A stretch of 7,324 nucleotides of DNA, from positions 1-7,324 of the forward strand of contig WQUQ01000055.1 of the NCBI GenBank assembly GCA_009782025.1. Reading direction: 5' to 3'. A model generated the notes under the pieces. It did no database searches and was not told the origin of the DNA. It was given only the letters and a program-made list of their open reading frames with translations. Origin of the DNA: Desulfobulbus sp. Lineage in GTDB: Bacteria; Pseudomonadota; Gammaproteobacteria; Burkholderiales; Rhodocyclaceae. The position numbers and the translations under genes are program-made. Below, in pieces: positions 1 through 7,324 of this stretch; within the stretch, counting starts at the first letter, position 1, and each line of letters starts with the position of its first letter.

Positions 1-62
1 CGGCTCACAAGAAGAAGTGTCTCGCATGGACGACTCCCGTAAATGTCAAACTCCTACTGCCT
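1..62. other. Unassigned left edge
   Basis: No gene can be assigned here. Several short frames are open from the window edge. One plus-strand frame ends with TAA at 40-42, about 20 bases before a terminator-like hairpin, so this could be the last codons of an upstream plus-strand gene. The stretch is too short to recognise a product, and other frames remain equally open. Confidence 0.25.
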
Positions 63-79
63 CCCCGGCAAAGCCGGGG
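63..79. terminator. GC-rich hairpin, probable intrinsic terminator
   Basis: A perfect 7-bp stem (CCCCGGC / GCCGGGG) closes on an AAA loop. On the plus strand it is followed by GATTTCCTT, a weak U-rich tail. It probably ends transcription of the gene left of the window and insulates the nirS promoter. The strand is uncertain because the stem is symmetric and neither flank has a strong T run. Confidence 0.55.
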
Positions 80-103
80 GATTTCCTTGATGGTTTAAGT
101 GTT

Positions 104-2049
<1,946 letters not shown>

Positions 2050-2078
2050 TGCGCCCGTGCTCTTGATCTGACGTAAGG

Positions 2079-2102
2079 CTACGGGGGCGCAAGCCCCCGT
2101 AG
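2079..2102 (+). terminator. Perfect hairpin between nirS and nirB-like gene
   Basis: A perfect 10-bp stem (CTACGGGGGC / GCCCCCGTAG) closes on a GCAA (GNRA-type) loop, 29 bases after the nirS stop codon. Only TTTA follows, so the U tract is poor. It could be a leaky terminator or an mRNA 3' stabiliser that leaves nirS transcripts in excess of the downstream genes. The stem is seen directly; its function is inferred. Confidence 0.7.
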
Positions 2103-2161
2103 TTTATGCAGCATTAACGTATTCGCCGGCGTCGTCTGTCGCCGGAACCCGTAACTCCTGT

Positions 2162-2165
2162 GGAG
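2162..2165 (+). promoter_or_regulatory. Ribosome binding site deciding the nirB-like start
   Basis: GGAG sits only 1 base before ATG 2167, too close to serve it, but 10 bases before ATG 2176. This favours 2176, which also gives a classical MKKN signal peptide start. Confidence 0.6.
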
Positions 2166-2175
2166 AATGATCGCA

Positions 2176-3012
2176 ATGAAAAAAAATCTCGTATCCTTGG
2201 CCGTGTTCGGCGCCCTGATCGCTGCTGGCGCTTCTTCCGCCCTGGCTGCGCCGGACTGGAGCAAGGTGCCGAAAACCGATATTCATGTCTTCCACCCCGG
2301 CGTCGCGCCGCTCGAATGGGTTCAGGGCAAGAGCGAACACAGCGGCTCCAGCGGCCTGAAAAAAGGCGAAACCTGTGCCGGCTGCCATGTCGAGGACGGC
2401 AAGCTGAGCCTCGATGTCAAGCGCCTGTTGAGCAAAGAACTGGAACCCAAGGCCGCGCCCAAGGTGGGGACCTATACGGTCGGCGTCCAGGCCGCCTACG
2501 ATGCTGCCAATCTGTACGTTCGCCTGACCTTCAAGGCCCCGGCCGGCAGCGCCGACAAGTCGGACAAGGACAACGAAGTCAAGGCCAGCATCATGTTCCC
2601 CAATGACAAGGTGCCGATGGGCGAGCAGATCGGCTGCTGGGCGACCTGCCACCAGGATGCCCGCACCATGCCCGGCGCTGACGACAAGAAAACCAAGTAC
2701 GTCAAGGAGGGCGCCATGGACCTGATGCAATGGCGCAGCAGCGGCAAATCCTTCGATGGCAGCGTCACCGACAAGCGCAACATGGAAGGCGGCAAGGCCG
2801 GCGCCACGGCCGAGGGCAGCAAATCCGGCGATACCTATACCGTGACCTTCACCCGCAAACTGGCCGGCAACGCCGTGCTCGCCGCCGGCAAGGCCGTCAC
2901 CTTTGGCGTCGCCATCCACGCCGATCATGCCGGCGGGCGTTTCCACCACGTTTCGTTCAACCAGACCATCGGCCTGGGGACGGACGGCGACATCAAGGCC
3001 GTAAAACAGTAG
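2176..3012 (+). CDS. nirB: NirB-like diheme cytochrome c-552
   Basis: A periplasmic c-type cytochrome of 278 residues, probably carrying electrons to or around NirS. Residues 1-24 are a signal peptide (MKKN, hydrophobic core, cleavage after ALA). A first heme site C67-A-G-C-H71 is followed by a beta-rich domain (GTYTVGVQAAYDAANLYVRL) like the heme-binding domain shared by cytochrome c-552 and ethylbenzene dehydrogenase gamma subunits (EB_dh family). A second site, C154-W-A-T-C158-H159, has three rather than two residues between the cysteines. The size and two heme sites fit the diheme c-552 encoded by nirB in the Pseudomonas stutzeri nir cluster, which is unrelated to NADH-dependent NirB of enterobacteria. 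The family assignment rests on remembered patterns, so the symbol is tentative. ATG 2167 is an alternative start. The gene begins 73 bases after the nirS hairpin. I see no strong promoter in the gap, so read-through from nirS is likely. Confidence 0.75.
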   Translation: MKKNLVSLAVFGALIAAGASSALAAPDWSKVPKTDIHVFHPGVAPLEWVQGKSEHSGSSGLKKGETCAGCHVEDGKLSLDVKRLLSKELEPKAAPKVGTYTVGVQAAYDAANLYVRLTFKAPAGSADKSDKDNEVKASIMFPNDKVPMGEQIGCWATCHQDARTMPGADDKKTKYVKEGAMDLMQWRSSGKSFDGSVTDKRNMEGGKAGATAEGSKSGDTYTVTFTRKLAGNAVLAAGKAVTFGVAIHADHAGGRFHHVSFNQTIGLGTDGDIKAVKQ

Positions 3013-3020
3013 CGATTGCC

Positions 3021-3371
3021 ATGTCATCCGCGGTCATCGCGCTTCGCCGATGGTGGCCCGTAAAAGGAGCGCCGCTTCTGCTGGCGCTCTTTTCGCTGGC
3101 GGCGACGGCGCAGACCGTCGTCGAAGTGCACATCGTCAACTACCGTTTCGAGCCGCCGACGGTCAGTATCAAGGCCGGCGACAGCGTGCGCTGGATCAAC
3201 GGCGAAAAGCGCACCAGCCATTCGGTGGTGTTTCCTGACGAAAACGGCCTCGAATCCGAGCGCCTGTTTCCCGATGAACACTGGGAGCGCCGTTTCGACC
3301 GGCCGGGCCGCTACGCCTACCAATGCGGCCCGCACCCGGAAATGAAGGGAGAAGTGCTTGTCGGCGAATAG
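3021..3371 (+). CDS. Cupredoxin (plastocyanin/pseudoazurin-like)
   Basis: A 116-residue exported blue-copper protein. Residues 1-30 form a signal peptide with arginines at 9-10 and cleavage near ATA-Q31. The mature part (about 86 residues) has the type 1 copper ligand set: H67 in TSHSVVFP near the middle, then C102, H105 and M108 in YQCGPHPEMKG. It should be a one-electron carrier in the periplasm. Azurin and pseudoazurin are known donors to cytochrome cd1 and copper nitrite reductases, so the position inside a nir cluster suggests it feeds NirS; that role is inference. ATG 3021 lies 8 bases after the preceding stop and lacks a clear Shine-Dalgarno, so it may depend on translational coupling. 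The end overlaps nirC by 14 bases. I do not recognise a standard gene symbol for it. Confidence 0.85.
   Translation: MSSAVIALRRWWPVKGAPLLLALFSLAATAQTVVEVHIVNYRFEPPTVSIKAGDSVRWINGEKRTSHSVVFPDENGLESERLFPDEHWERRFDRPGRYAYQCGPHPEMKGEVLVGE
3345..3351 (+). promoter_or_regulatory. Ribosome binding site for nirC (TTG start)
   Basis: AAGGGAG lies 6 bases before TTG 3358, inside the end of the cupredoxin gene. It is the strongest evidence that nirC starts at this TTG codon. Confidence 0.75.
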
Positions 3372-3681
3372 ATTTCTGCCGCTGCTGTGGCTGGCCGCCT
3401 TGCCGGTTCTGGCCGGCGAGGCGGAACCCAGTCCAGCCCGGCAGAAGGAACTGGTGCATCTGGTGCGCCAGGATTGCGGTTCCTGCCATGGCATGACCTT
3501 GCGCGGCGGCCTCGGGCCGCCGTTACTGCCGGCCGATCTGCGCGACAAATCGGCTGAGGGTCTGGCGGCAACGATTTACAATGGCCGGCCGGGTACGCCG
3601 ATGCCGCCGTGGAAGCAATTTCTCAGCGAAGCCGAAGCCCTGTGGATCGTCGAAAAACTGATGAGCGAGTTTCCCCAATGA
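3358..3681 (+). CDS. nirC: Monoheme cytochrome c NirC
   Basis: A small periplasmic c-type cytochrome of 107 residues. A short signal peptide (hydrophobic residues about 6-19, cleavage near VLAG) precedes one class I heme c domain. The heme site is C40-G-S-C-H44, and M82 in GTPMPPW is the likely sixth ligand. The stretch around GGLGPPL, IYNGRPGTPMPPW and LSEAEALWIVEKL is what I expect of NirC. In pseudomonads NirC is encoded next to nirF; it has been linked to heme d1 maturation and can donate electrons to NirS. The start is an unusual TTG supported by a good Shine-Dalgarno. The gene overlaps the cupredoxin stop by 14 bases and shares an ATGA with nirF, so the three are very probably translated together. 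A generic short cytochrome c5/c-551 is the alternative. Confidence 0.87.
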   Translation: MSANRFLPLLWLAALPVLAGEAEPSPARQKELVHLVRQDCGSCHGMTLRGGLGPPLLPADLRDKSAEGLAATIYNGRPGTPMPPWKQFLSEAEALWIVEKLMSEFPQ

Positions 3682-4859
3682 CCCTGATGTCCCCCATGAA
3701 ACGGATTCTGAGCCTGTTTCTCGCCGCCTTGTTGAGCGCCTGCGCCGCCCCGCAACTGCGCGGCACCGGCGATCTCGGCCTGATTATCGAGCGCGCCAAC
3801 GGCCACGCGACCCTGATCGACACCAGCGCGCGCCAGCCCTATGCGCGCATCGACGGTCTTGGCGATCTTTCGCACGCTTCCGCCGTCTATAGCCGCGACG
3901 GGCGTCATGCCTACGTCTTTGGCCGCGATGGCGGGCTGACCAAGGTCGATCTGCTGGAAGCGCGCATCGTCAAGCGCGTGATCCAGGCGGGCAATTCCAT
4001 CGGCGGCTCGATCTCGCAGGATGGCCGTCTGGTCGTCGCCCAGAACTATGCGCCGGGCGGCATCAAGGTGTTCGATGCCGAAACGCTCGAACTGCTCGCC
4101 GACGTGCCGGCCGAATACGCGCCCGGTCAGTTTTCCAAGGTCGTCGGCCTGGCCGATACGGCCGGCAACAAATTCGTCTACGCGTTGTTCGACGCCGGTG
4201 AAATCTGGGTCACCGACTTATCCGACCCGCGCCGGCCGAGCACGCAGCGCTACCCGGCCGGCAAGCAGCCCTACGACGGGCTGGTGACGCCGGATGGCCG
4301 CTATTTTCTGACCGGCCTGTTCGGCGAGGACGGCGTGGCCCTGCTCGACCTCTGGCAGCCGGAGAAAGGCTCGCGCAAGATTCTCGAAAATTACGGCCGT
4401 GGCGAGGAGAAATTGCCGGTATTCAAGATGCCGCACCTGCGCGGCTGGTCGGTGGCGCAGGGCCGGGCCTACCTGCCGGCGGTTGGGCGTCATGAAGTGC
4501 TGGTGGTCGACGTCGGCACATGGCAGGAGGTCGGGCGCATCCCGGTGCGCGGCCAGCCGGTGTTCGTGATGGCGCAGCCGGATGGCCGCCAGGTGTGGGT
4601 CAATTTCGCTTTTCCCGACAACGCCAAGATGGATGTCATCGACACCCTGGCCGGCCAGGTGGTGCATGCCTTCGAGCCGGGCAAGGGCATCCTGCACATG
4701 GAATTCACGCCGCGCGGCGAACACATCTGGCTTTCGGCGCGCGACGACAACAAGGTTCTGATTTACGATACCGCCAGTTTCGCCCGGATCGGCGAGCTTG
4801 CCATCGACAGCCCCTCCGGCATTTTCTTCACGACGCGCGCCGCCCGGATCGGGTTTTGA
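3678..4859 (+). CDS. nirF: Heme d1 biosynthesis lipoprotein NirF
   Basis: NirF is needed to make heme d1, the nitrite-reducing cofactor of NirS, and acts late and outside the cytoplasm. Its exact reaction is still debated. The protein has 393 residues from ATG 3678, which overlaps the nirC stop as ATGA. In-frame ATGs at 3687 and 3696 would give a tidier signal (MKRILSLFL). The lipobox L19-S-A-C22 predicts a lipid-anchored protein, and Ala after the cysteine favours the outer membrane. The rest is a d1-type beta-propeller related to the NirS d1 domain, with repeated blades such as YSRDGRHAYVFGRDG, SQDGRLVVAQNY and TPDGRYFLTGLFG. There is no CXXCH, which separates it from NirS and NirN. H66 in DLSHAS may be the conserved N-terminal histidine studied in other NirF proteins; this mapping is inferred. 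The length matches the family and no damage is seen. Confidence 0.93.
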   Translation: MTLMSPMKRILSLFLAALLSACAAPQLRGTGDLGLIIERANGHATLIDTSARQPYARIDGLGDLSHASAVYSRDGRHAYVFGRDGGLTKVDLLEARIVKRVIQAGNSIGGSISQDGRLVVAQNYAPGGIKVFDAETLELLADVPAEYAPGQFSKVVGLADTAGNKFVYALFDAGEIWVTDLSDPRRPSTQRYPAGKQPYDGLVTPDGRYFLTGLFGEDGVALLDLWQPEKGSRKILENYGRGEEKLPVFKMPHLRGWSVAQGRAYLPAVGRHEVLVVDVGTWQEVGRIPVRGQPVFVMAQPDGRQVWVNFAFPDNAKMDVIDTLAGQVVHAFEPGKGILHMEFTPRGEHIWLSARDDNKVLIYDTASFARIGELAIDSPSGIFFTTRAARIGF

Positions 4860-4892
4860 TGCGGCAGGCAAGCGAGACAACAGGAGAGCGGC

Positions 4893-5093
4893 ATGAAAAC
4901 GATTTTCTGCATTCCATTGCTGCTGGCGCTGGCAGCTTGCGGCGTTGAAACCGCTGGCACCGCGGCAACGGCCGCGGCGCTGAAGAAGCAGGAACTGGAA
5001 CAGGCGCGGCAGACCGAGGCACAGGTGCGGCAACAGTTGGAGGCCGCCACGCAGCGGACGCAGCAGCGCGCCGACCAGGCCGGGAACGAGTAG
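4893..5093 (+). CDS. Small coiled-coil lipoprotein, unknown function
   Basis: A 66-residue protein I do not recognise. It starts at ATG 4893 with AGGAG (4882-4886) 6 bases upstream, a strong ribosome binding site, 33 bases after the nirF stop. The signal ends in a lipobox, L13-A-A-C16, so the mature protein is predicted to be lipid-anchored, with only about 50 residues after the cysteine. Those residues are rich in Ala, Gln, Glu, Lys and Arg from about residue 30 on (LKKQELEQARQTEAQ onward) and should form one charged alpha-helix or coiled coil. There is no metal or heme motif. Its place suggests co-transcription with nirF, perhaps as a membrane tether or partner, but that is only positional. 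It may also be an unrelated small envelope lipoprotein. Confidence 0.72.
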   Translation: MKTIFCIPLLLALAACGVETAGTAATAAALKKQELEQARQTEAQVRQQLEAATQRTQQRADQAGNE

Positions 5094-5103
5094 GCGCAGG
5101 GTT

Positions 5104-5204
5104 TTCCATTTTCAGACCAAGCGAGTACGCGAAGACGAAGCGCAGACAGTACGGTTGTACGGCAAGCGAAGTCGACAAAGTAATCGTTTGATCTGGAAAT
5201 GGAA
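5104..5204. repeat. 101-base inverted repeat between convergent genes
   Basis: Two 21-base arms, 5104-5124 and 5184-5204, are inverted copies matching at 18 of 21 positions; the three differences all permit G-U pairs on one strand. Near the centre is a short inner hairpin, GTAC-GGTT-GTAC (5149-5160). The element lies between the last gene of the nir cluster and prmB, and its right end touches the prmB stop codon. It could act as a two-way terminator or be a dispersed MITE-like repeat. No long T run follows on either strand. Confidence 0.65.
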
Positions 5205-6098
5205 TTATTCCGGCAAATCGGCGGCGTGCAGCAGAAACACGTAGTCGCCGCCGGCGCTTGTTTCCAGCCAGGTGAAAGGCAGGTCGGGGAAGGCGTCTTC
5301 CAGCGCCGCCCGGTTGTGGCCGATCTCGACCAGCAGCAGCCCGTGCGGATGTAGATGCTGCTTCGCCTCGCGCAAAATCACGCGGGTGAAATCGAGGCCG
5401 TCCGCGCCGGAGCCGAGCGCCATGTCCGGCTCGTGCCGGTATTCCGGCGGCAATGCAGCGACCGATGCGGCGTCGACGTAGGGCGGGTTGGAGAGAATCA
5501 GGTCGTAGCGCCGGCCCTGGAGTTGGGCGAAAGCGTCGGACTGGATCAAGCGGATGCGCTCGTCGAGGCGGTAGTCGGCGACGTTGCGCTCGGCGACGGC
5601 CAGCGCCTCCGGCGACAGGTCGACGGCGTCGACTTCGGCTTCGGGAAAGGCCAGGGCGGCGAGGATGGCCAGGCAGCCGGAACCAGTGCATAGATCGAGG
5701 ACGGAAACGACTTCATCGGGCGGGTCGATCCACGGCGCCAGTTGCTCGTCGAGCAATTCGGCGATGAAGGAGCGCGGCACGATGACACGCTCATCGACAT
5801 GAAAACGGTGGGCGCCGAGCCAGGCCTCGTGGGTCAGATAGGCGGCCGGCAGGCGTTCCTGACAGCGCCGCTGGTAGATGTCGAGCAGGGCCTCGCGTTC
5901 ATGCGCCAGGAGGCGGGCGTCGAGAAAAGGGTCGAGGCGGTCGAGCGGCAGATGCAGGGTGTGCAGCGTCAGGTACACCGCCTCGTCCCAGGCATTGTCG
6001 CTGCCGTGGCCAAAAAACAGGCCGGCGGCGGTGAAGCGGCTGACCGCGTAGCGGATGTAATCGCGGAGGGTGTGCAGCTCGGTCTGGGCGGGGGTCAT
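5205..6098 (-). CDS. prmB: Ribosomal protein L3 glutamine N5-methyltransferase PrmB
   Basis: A cytoplasmic SAM-dependent enzyme that methylates a glutamine side chain of ribosomal protein L3 during ribosome assembly. The protein has 297 residues (E. coli PrmB is about 310). An N-terminal helical domain (about 1-100) precedes the Rossmann-type methyltransferase fold. SAM motif I is V133-L-D-L-C-T-G-S-G141. The glutamine-binding NPPY motif is N204-P-P-Y207, continued as VD. The stretch YRHEPDMALGSGADGLD (220-236) is typical of PrmB rather than the release-factor enzyme PrmC. ATG 6098 is chosen, 25 bases after the pilU stop, because it gives the usual N-terminus. ATG at 6149 would overlap pilU and add 17 unlikely residues. 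I see no clear Shine-Dalgarno for either, so coupling to pilU is possible. The gene has no functional link to the nir cluster. Confidence 0.94.
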   Translation of the reverse strand: MTPAQTELHTLRDYIRYAVSRFTAAGLFFGHGSDNAWDEAVYLTLHTLHLPLDRLDPFLDARLLAHEREALLDIYQRRCQERLPAAYLTHEAWLGAHRFHVDERVIVPRSFIAELLDEQLAPWIDPPDEVVSVLDLCTGSGCLAILAALAFPEAEVDAVDLSPEALAVAERNVADYRLDERIRLIQSDAFAQLQGRRYDLILSNPPYVDAASVAALPPEYRHEPDMALGSGADGLDFTRVILREAKQHLHPHGLLLVEIGHNRAALEDAFPDLPFTWLETSAGGDYVFLLHAADLPE

Positions 6099-6123
6099 TG
6101 CTTGTCGGATGTTCGGGGTCGGG

Positions 6124-7320
6124 TCAGGGCATCCGCGTGCTGGTGCCATGGGGGTCGGACAGTGTCAGCGTGAATTCCTTGAACGATGCGCCGCCGGCGC
6201 TGGTGCTGTCGAAATCCAGCATCGTGTCGAGTTTTTTGTCTTCCTTGTCGTGTCCGGCCAGCAGATCGGAGTTGTTGATCAGCCACGACAGGTTGGTCGG
6301 CGAATCGGCATTGGCCAGCGCCTCGTCGAGCGTGATGGCGCCTTCGCGGTAGAGCTTGAACAGATCCTGCTCGAAGGTCTGCGATCCGGGAGCCAGCGTC
6401 TGCTCCATCGCATCCTTGATCGACTGGACTTCGCCGCGTTCGATCAGTTCGCTGATGTGGCGGGTGTTGAGCATGATTTCGCAAGTCGGCGCCAGTTTGC
6501 CGTCCGTTTTCTTGACCAGGCGCTGCGAAACGATGGCGCGCAAGGCCACCGACAGGTCAAGGAAGAGCGCCGGCCGGTTTTCCAGCGGGAAGAAGCTGAT
6601 GATGCGATTGAGCGCGTGGTAGGAGTTGTTGGCGTGCAGCGTGGCCAGACACAGGTGGCCGGTCTGGGCATAGGCGATGGCCGCCTGCATGGTGTCCTTG
6701 TCGCGGATCTCGCCGATCAGGATGCAGTCCGGCGCCTGGCGCATGGCATTTTTCAGCGCCGATTGCCAATCCGCGGTGTCCATGCCGATTTCGCGCTGGT
6801 TGACGATCGACTTCTTGTGCTTGAACAGGAACTCGATCGGGTCCTCGACCGTCAGGATATGGCCGGAACGGAAGGAGTTGCGGTGATCGAGCATCGAGGC
6901 GATGGTCGTCGATTTGCCCGAGCCGGTGGCGCCGACGATCAGGATCAGGCCGCGCTTTTCCATGATGAGTTCGGCGAGCAGCGTGGGCAGGCCAAGCTCG
7001 GTCAGCGGCGGGATATTGCCGAGAATGAAGCGGATCACGATGCCAGTCGAGTTACGCTGGCGGAAGATGTTGACGCGAAAGTTGCCGACCTGGGGAACGC
7101 CGAAGGAGAGGTTCATTTCCCAGGTCGTCTCGAAAATCTTGATCTGCTCCGGCGACATCAGCTCGTAGGCGATCTTGTCGATCATCTCGGGCAGCATCAC
7201 CTGCTGGTTTACCGGCATGGCGCTGCCCTGAATCTTGATGTGAATCGGCGCGCCGGCGGAGATGAAAATATCCGACGCCTGCTTTTCCGACATCAGTTGG
7301 AACAATTTGTCGAGGATCAT
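6124..7320 (-). CDS. pilU: Type IV pilus retraction ATPase PilU
   Basis: A cytoplasmic hexameric ATPase of the PilT/PilU family that helps depolymerise type IV pili for twitching motility, surface sensing and DNA uptake. The 398-residue protein appears complete: ATG 7320 opens MILDKLFQLMSEKQASDIFI, the usual start of the N-terminal domain, although only 4 bases upstream are visible and the ribosome binding site cannot be judged. Walker A is G130-A-T-G-S-G-K-S-T138, the Asp box is V158-E-D-P-I-E163, the Walker B region is CILIGEIRD (199-207, catalytic E204), and the His box is TLHANN (227-232). PilU rather than PilT is favoured by GEIRDKDTM, the NSYHALNRI stretch, the length and a C-terminal extension, plus the absence of the PilT AIRNLIR motif. 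PilU usually works together with PilT, whose gene often lies just upstream, here outside the window. prmB follows in the same direction. Confidence 0.9.
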   Translation of the reverse strand: MILDKLFQLMSEKQASDIFISAGAPIHIKIQGSAMPVNQQVMLPEMIDKIAYELMSPEQIKIFETTWEMNLSFGVPQVGNFRVNIFRQRNSTGIVIRFILGNIPPLTELGLPTLLAELIMEKRGLILIVGATGSGKSTTIASMLDHRNSFRSGHILTVEDPIEFLFKHKKSIVNQREIGMDTADWQSALKNAMRQAPDCILIGEIRDKDTMQAAIAYAQTGHLCLATLHANNSYHALNRIISFFPLENRPALFLDLSVALRAIVSQRLVKKTDGKLAPTCEIMLNTRHISELIERGEVQSIKDAMEQTLAPGSQTFEQDLFKLYREGAITLDEALANADSPTNLSWLINNSDLLAGHDKEDKKLDTMLDFDSTSAGGASFKEFTLTLSDPHGTSTRMP

Positions 7321-7324
7321 GGCG

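Noticed and set aside
2104..3027. A 307-codon minus-strand open frame opposite the nirB-like gene
   Set aside because: Low-complexity, Gly/Ala/Leu-rich shadow of a well-supported cytochrome gene with two heme motifs.
4218..5033. A 271-codon minus-strand open frame across nirF and the small lipoprotein
   Set aside because: No family resemblance; it overlaps two plus-strand genes with signal peptides and lipoboxes.
6099..6149. A longer prmB start at ATG 6149
   Set aside because: It would overlap the pilU end by 26 bases, has no Shine-Dalgarno, and adds a Pro-rich stretch not expected at a PrmB N-terminus.

Overview
This window looks like chromosomal DNA from a denitrifying, type IV pilus-bearing betaproteobacterium. 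A Rhodocyclales relative (Dechloromonas/Azonexus-like) is my best guess, from the G+C-rich third codon positions, the long-insert form of NirS, the nirS-nirB-nirC-nirF gene content and the PilU-PrmB neighbourhood. The genus is inference and cannot be proved from the window.

Layout: positions 1-372 hold no convincing complete gene. They contain a terminator-like hairpin (63-79), a long imperfect palindrome (104-178) and a perfect FNR/DNR-type box (275-288) that should drive the next gene under low oxygen or nitric oxide. Five plus-strand genes of a nitrite respiration cluster follow: nirS (373-2049, cytochrome cd1 nitrite reductase), a nirB-like diheme cytochrome c-552 (2176-3012), a small type 1 copper protein (3021-3371), nirC (3358-3681, monoheme cytochrome c) and nirF (3678-4859, a heme d1 assembly lipoprotein). 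A 66-residue coiled-coil lipoprotein (4893-5093) ends the run. A perfect GC-rich hairpin lies between nirS and the rest. The last four nir-type genes are tightly packed, with an 8-base gap, a 14-base overlap and a 4-base overlap in turn.

The right part carries two minus-strand genes converging on the nir cluster: pilU (7320-6124, type IV pilus retraction ATPase) and prmB (6098-5205, glutamine methyltransferase for ribosomal protein L3). A 101-base inverted repeat (5104-5204) fills the convergent gap and ends exactly at the prmB stop codon.

How the genes work together: NirS reduces nitrite to nitric oxide in the periplasm. NirF, and probably NirC, serve heme d1 maturation. NirC, the c-552 protein and the cupredoxin are three plausible soluble electron carriers made with the enzyme. 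The remaining heme d1 genes (nirE, nirJ, nirDLGH, nirN) are not in this window. I found no strong evidence for a wholly undescribed system. The most interesting element is the dedicated-looking cupredoxin plus the nirB-like cytochrome with an odd CX3CH heme site, placed between nirS and nirC.
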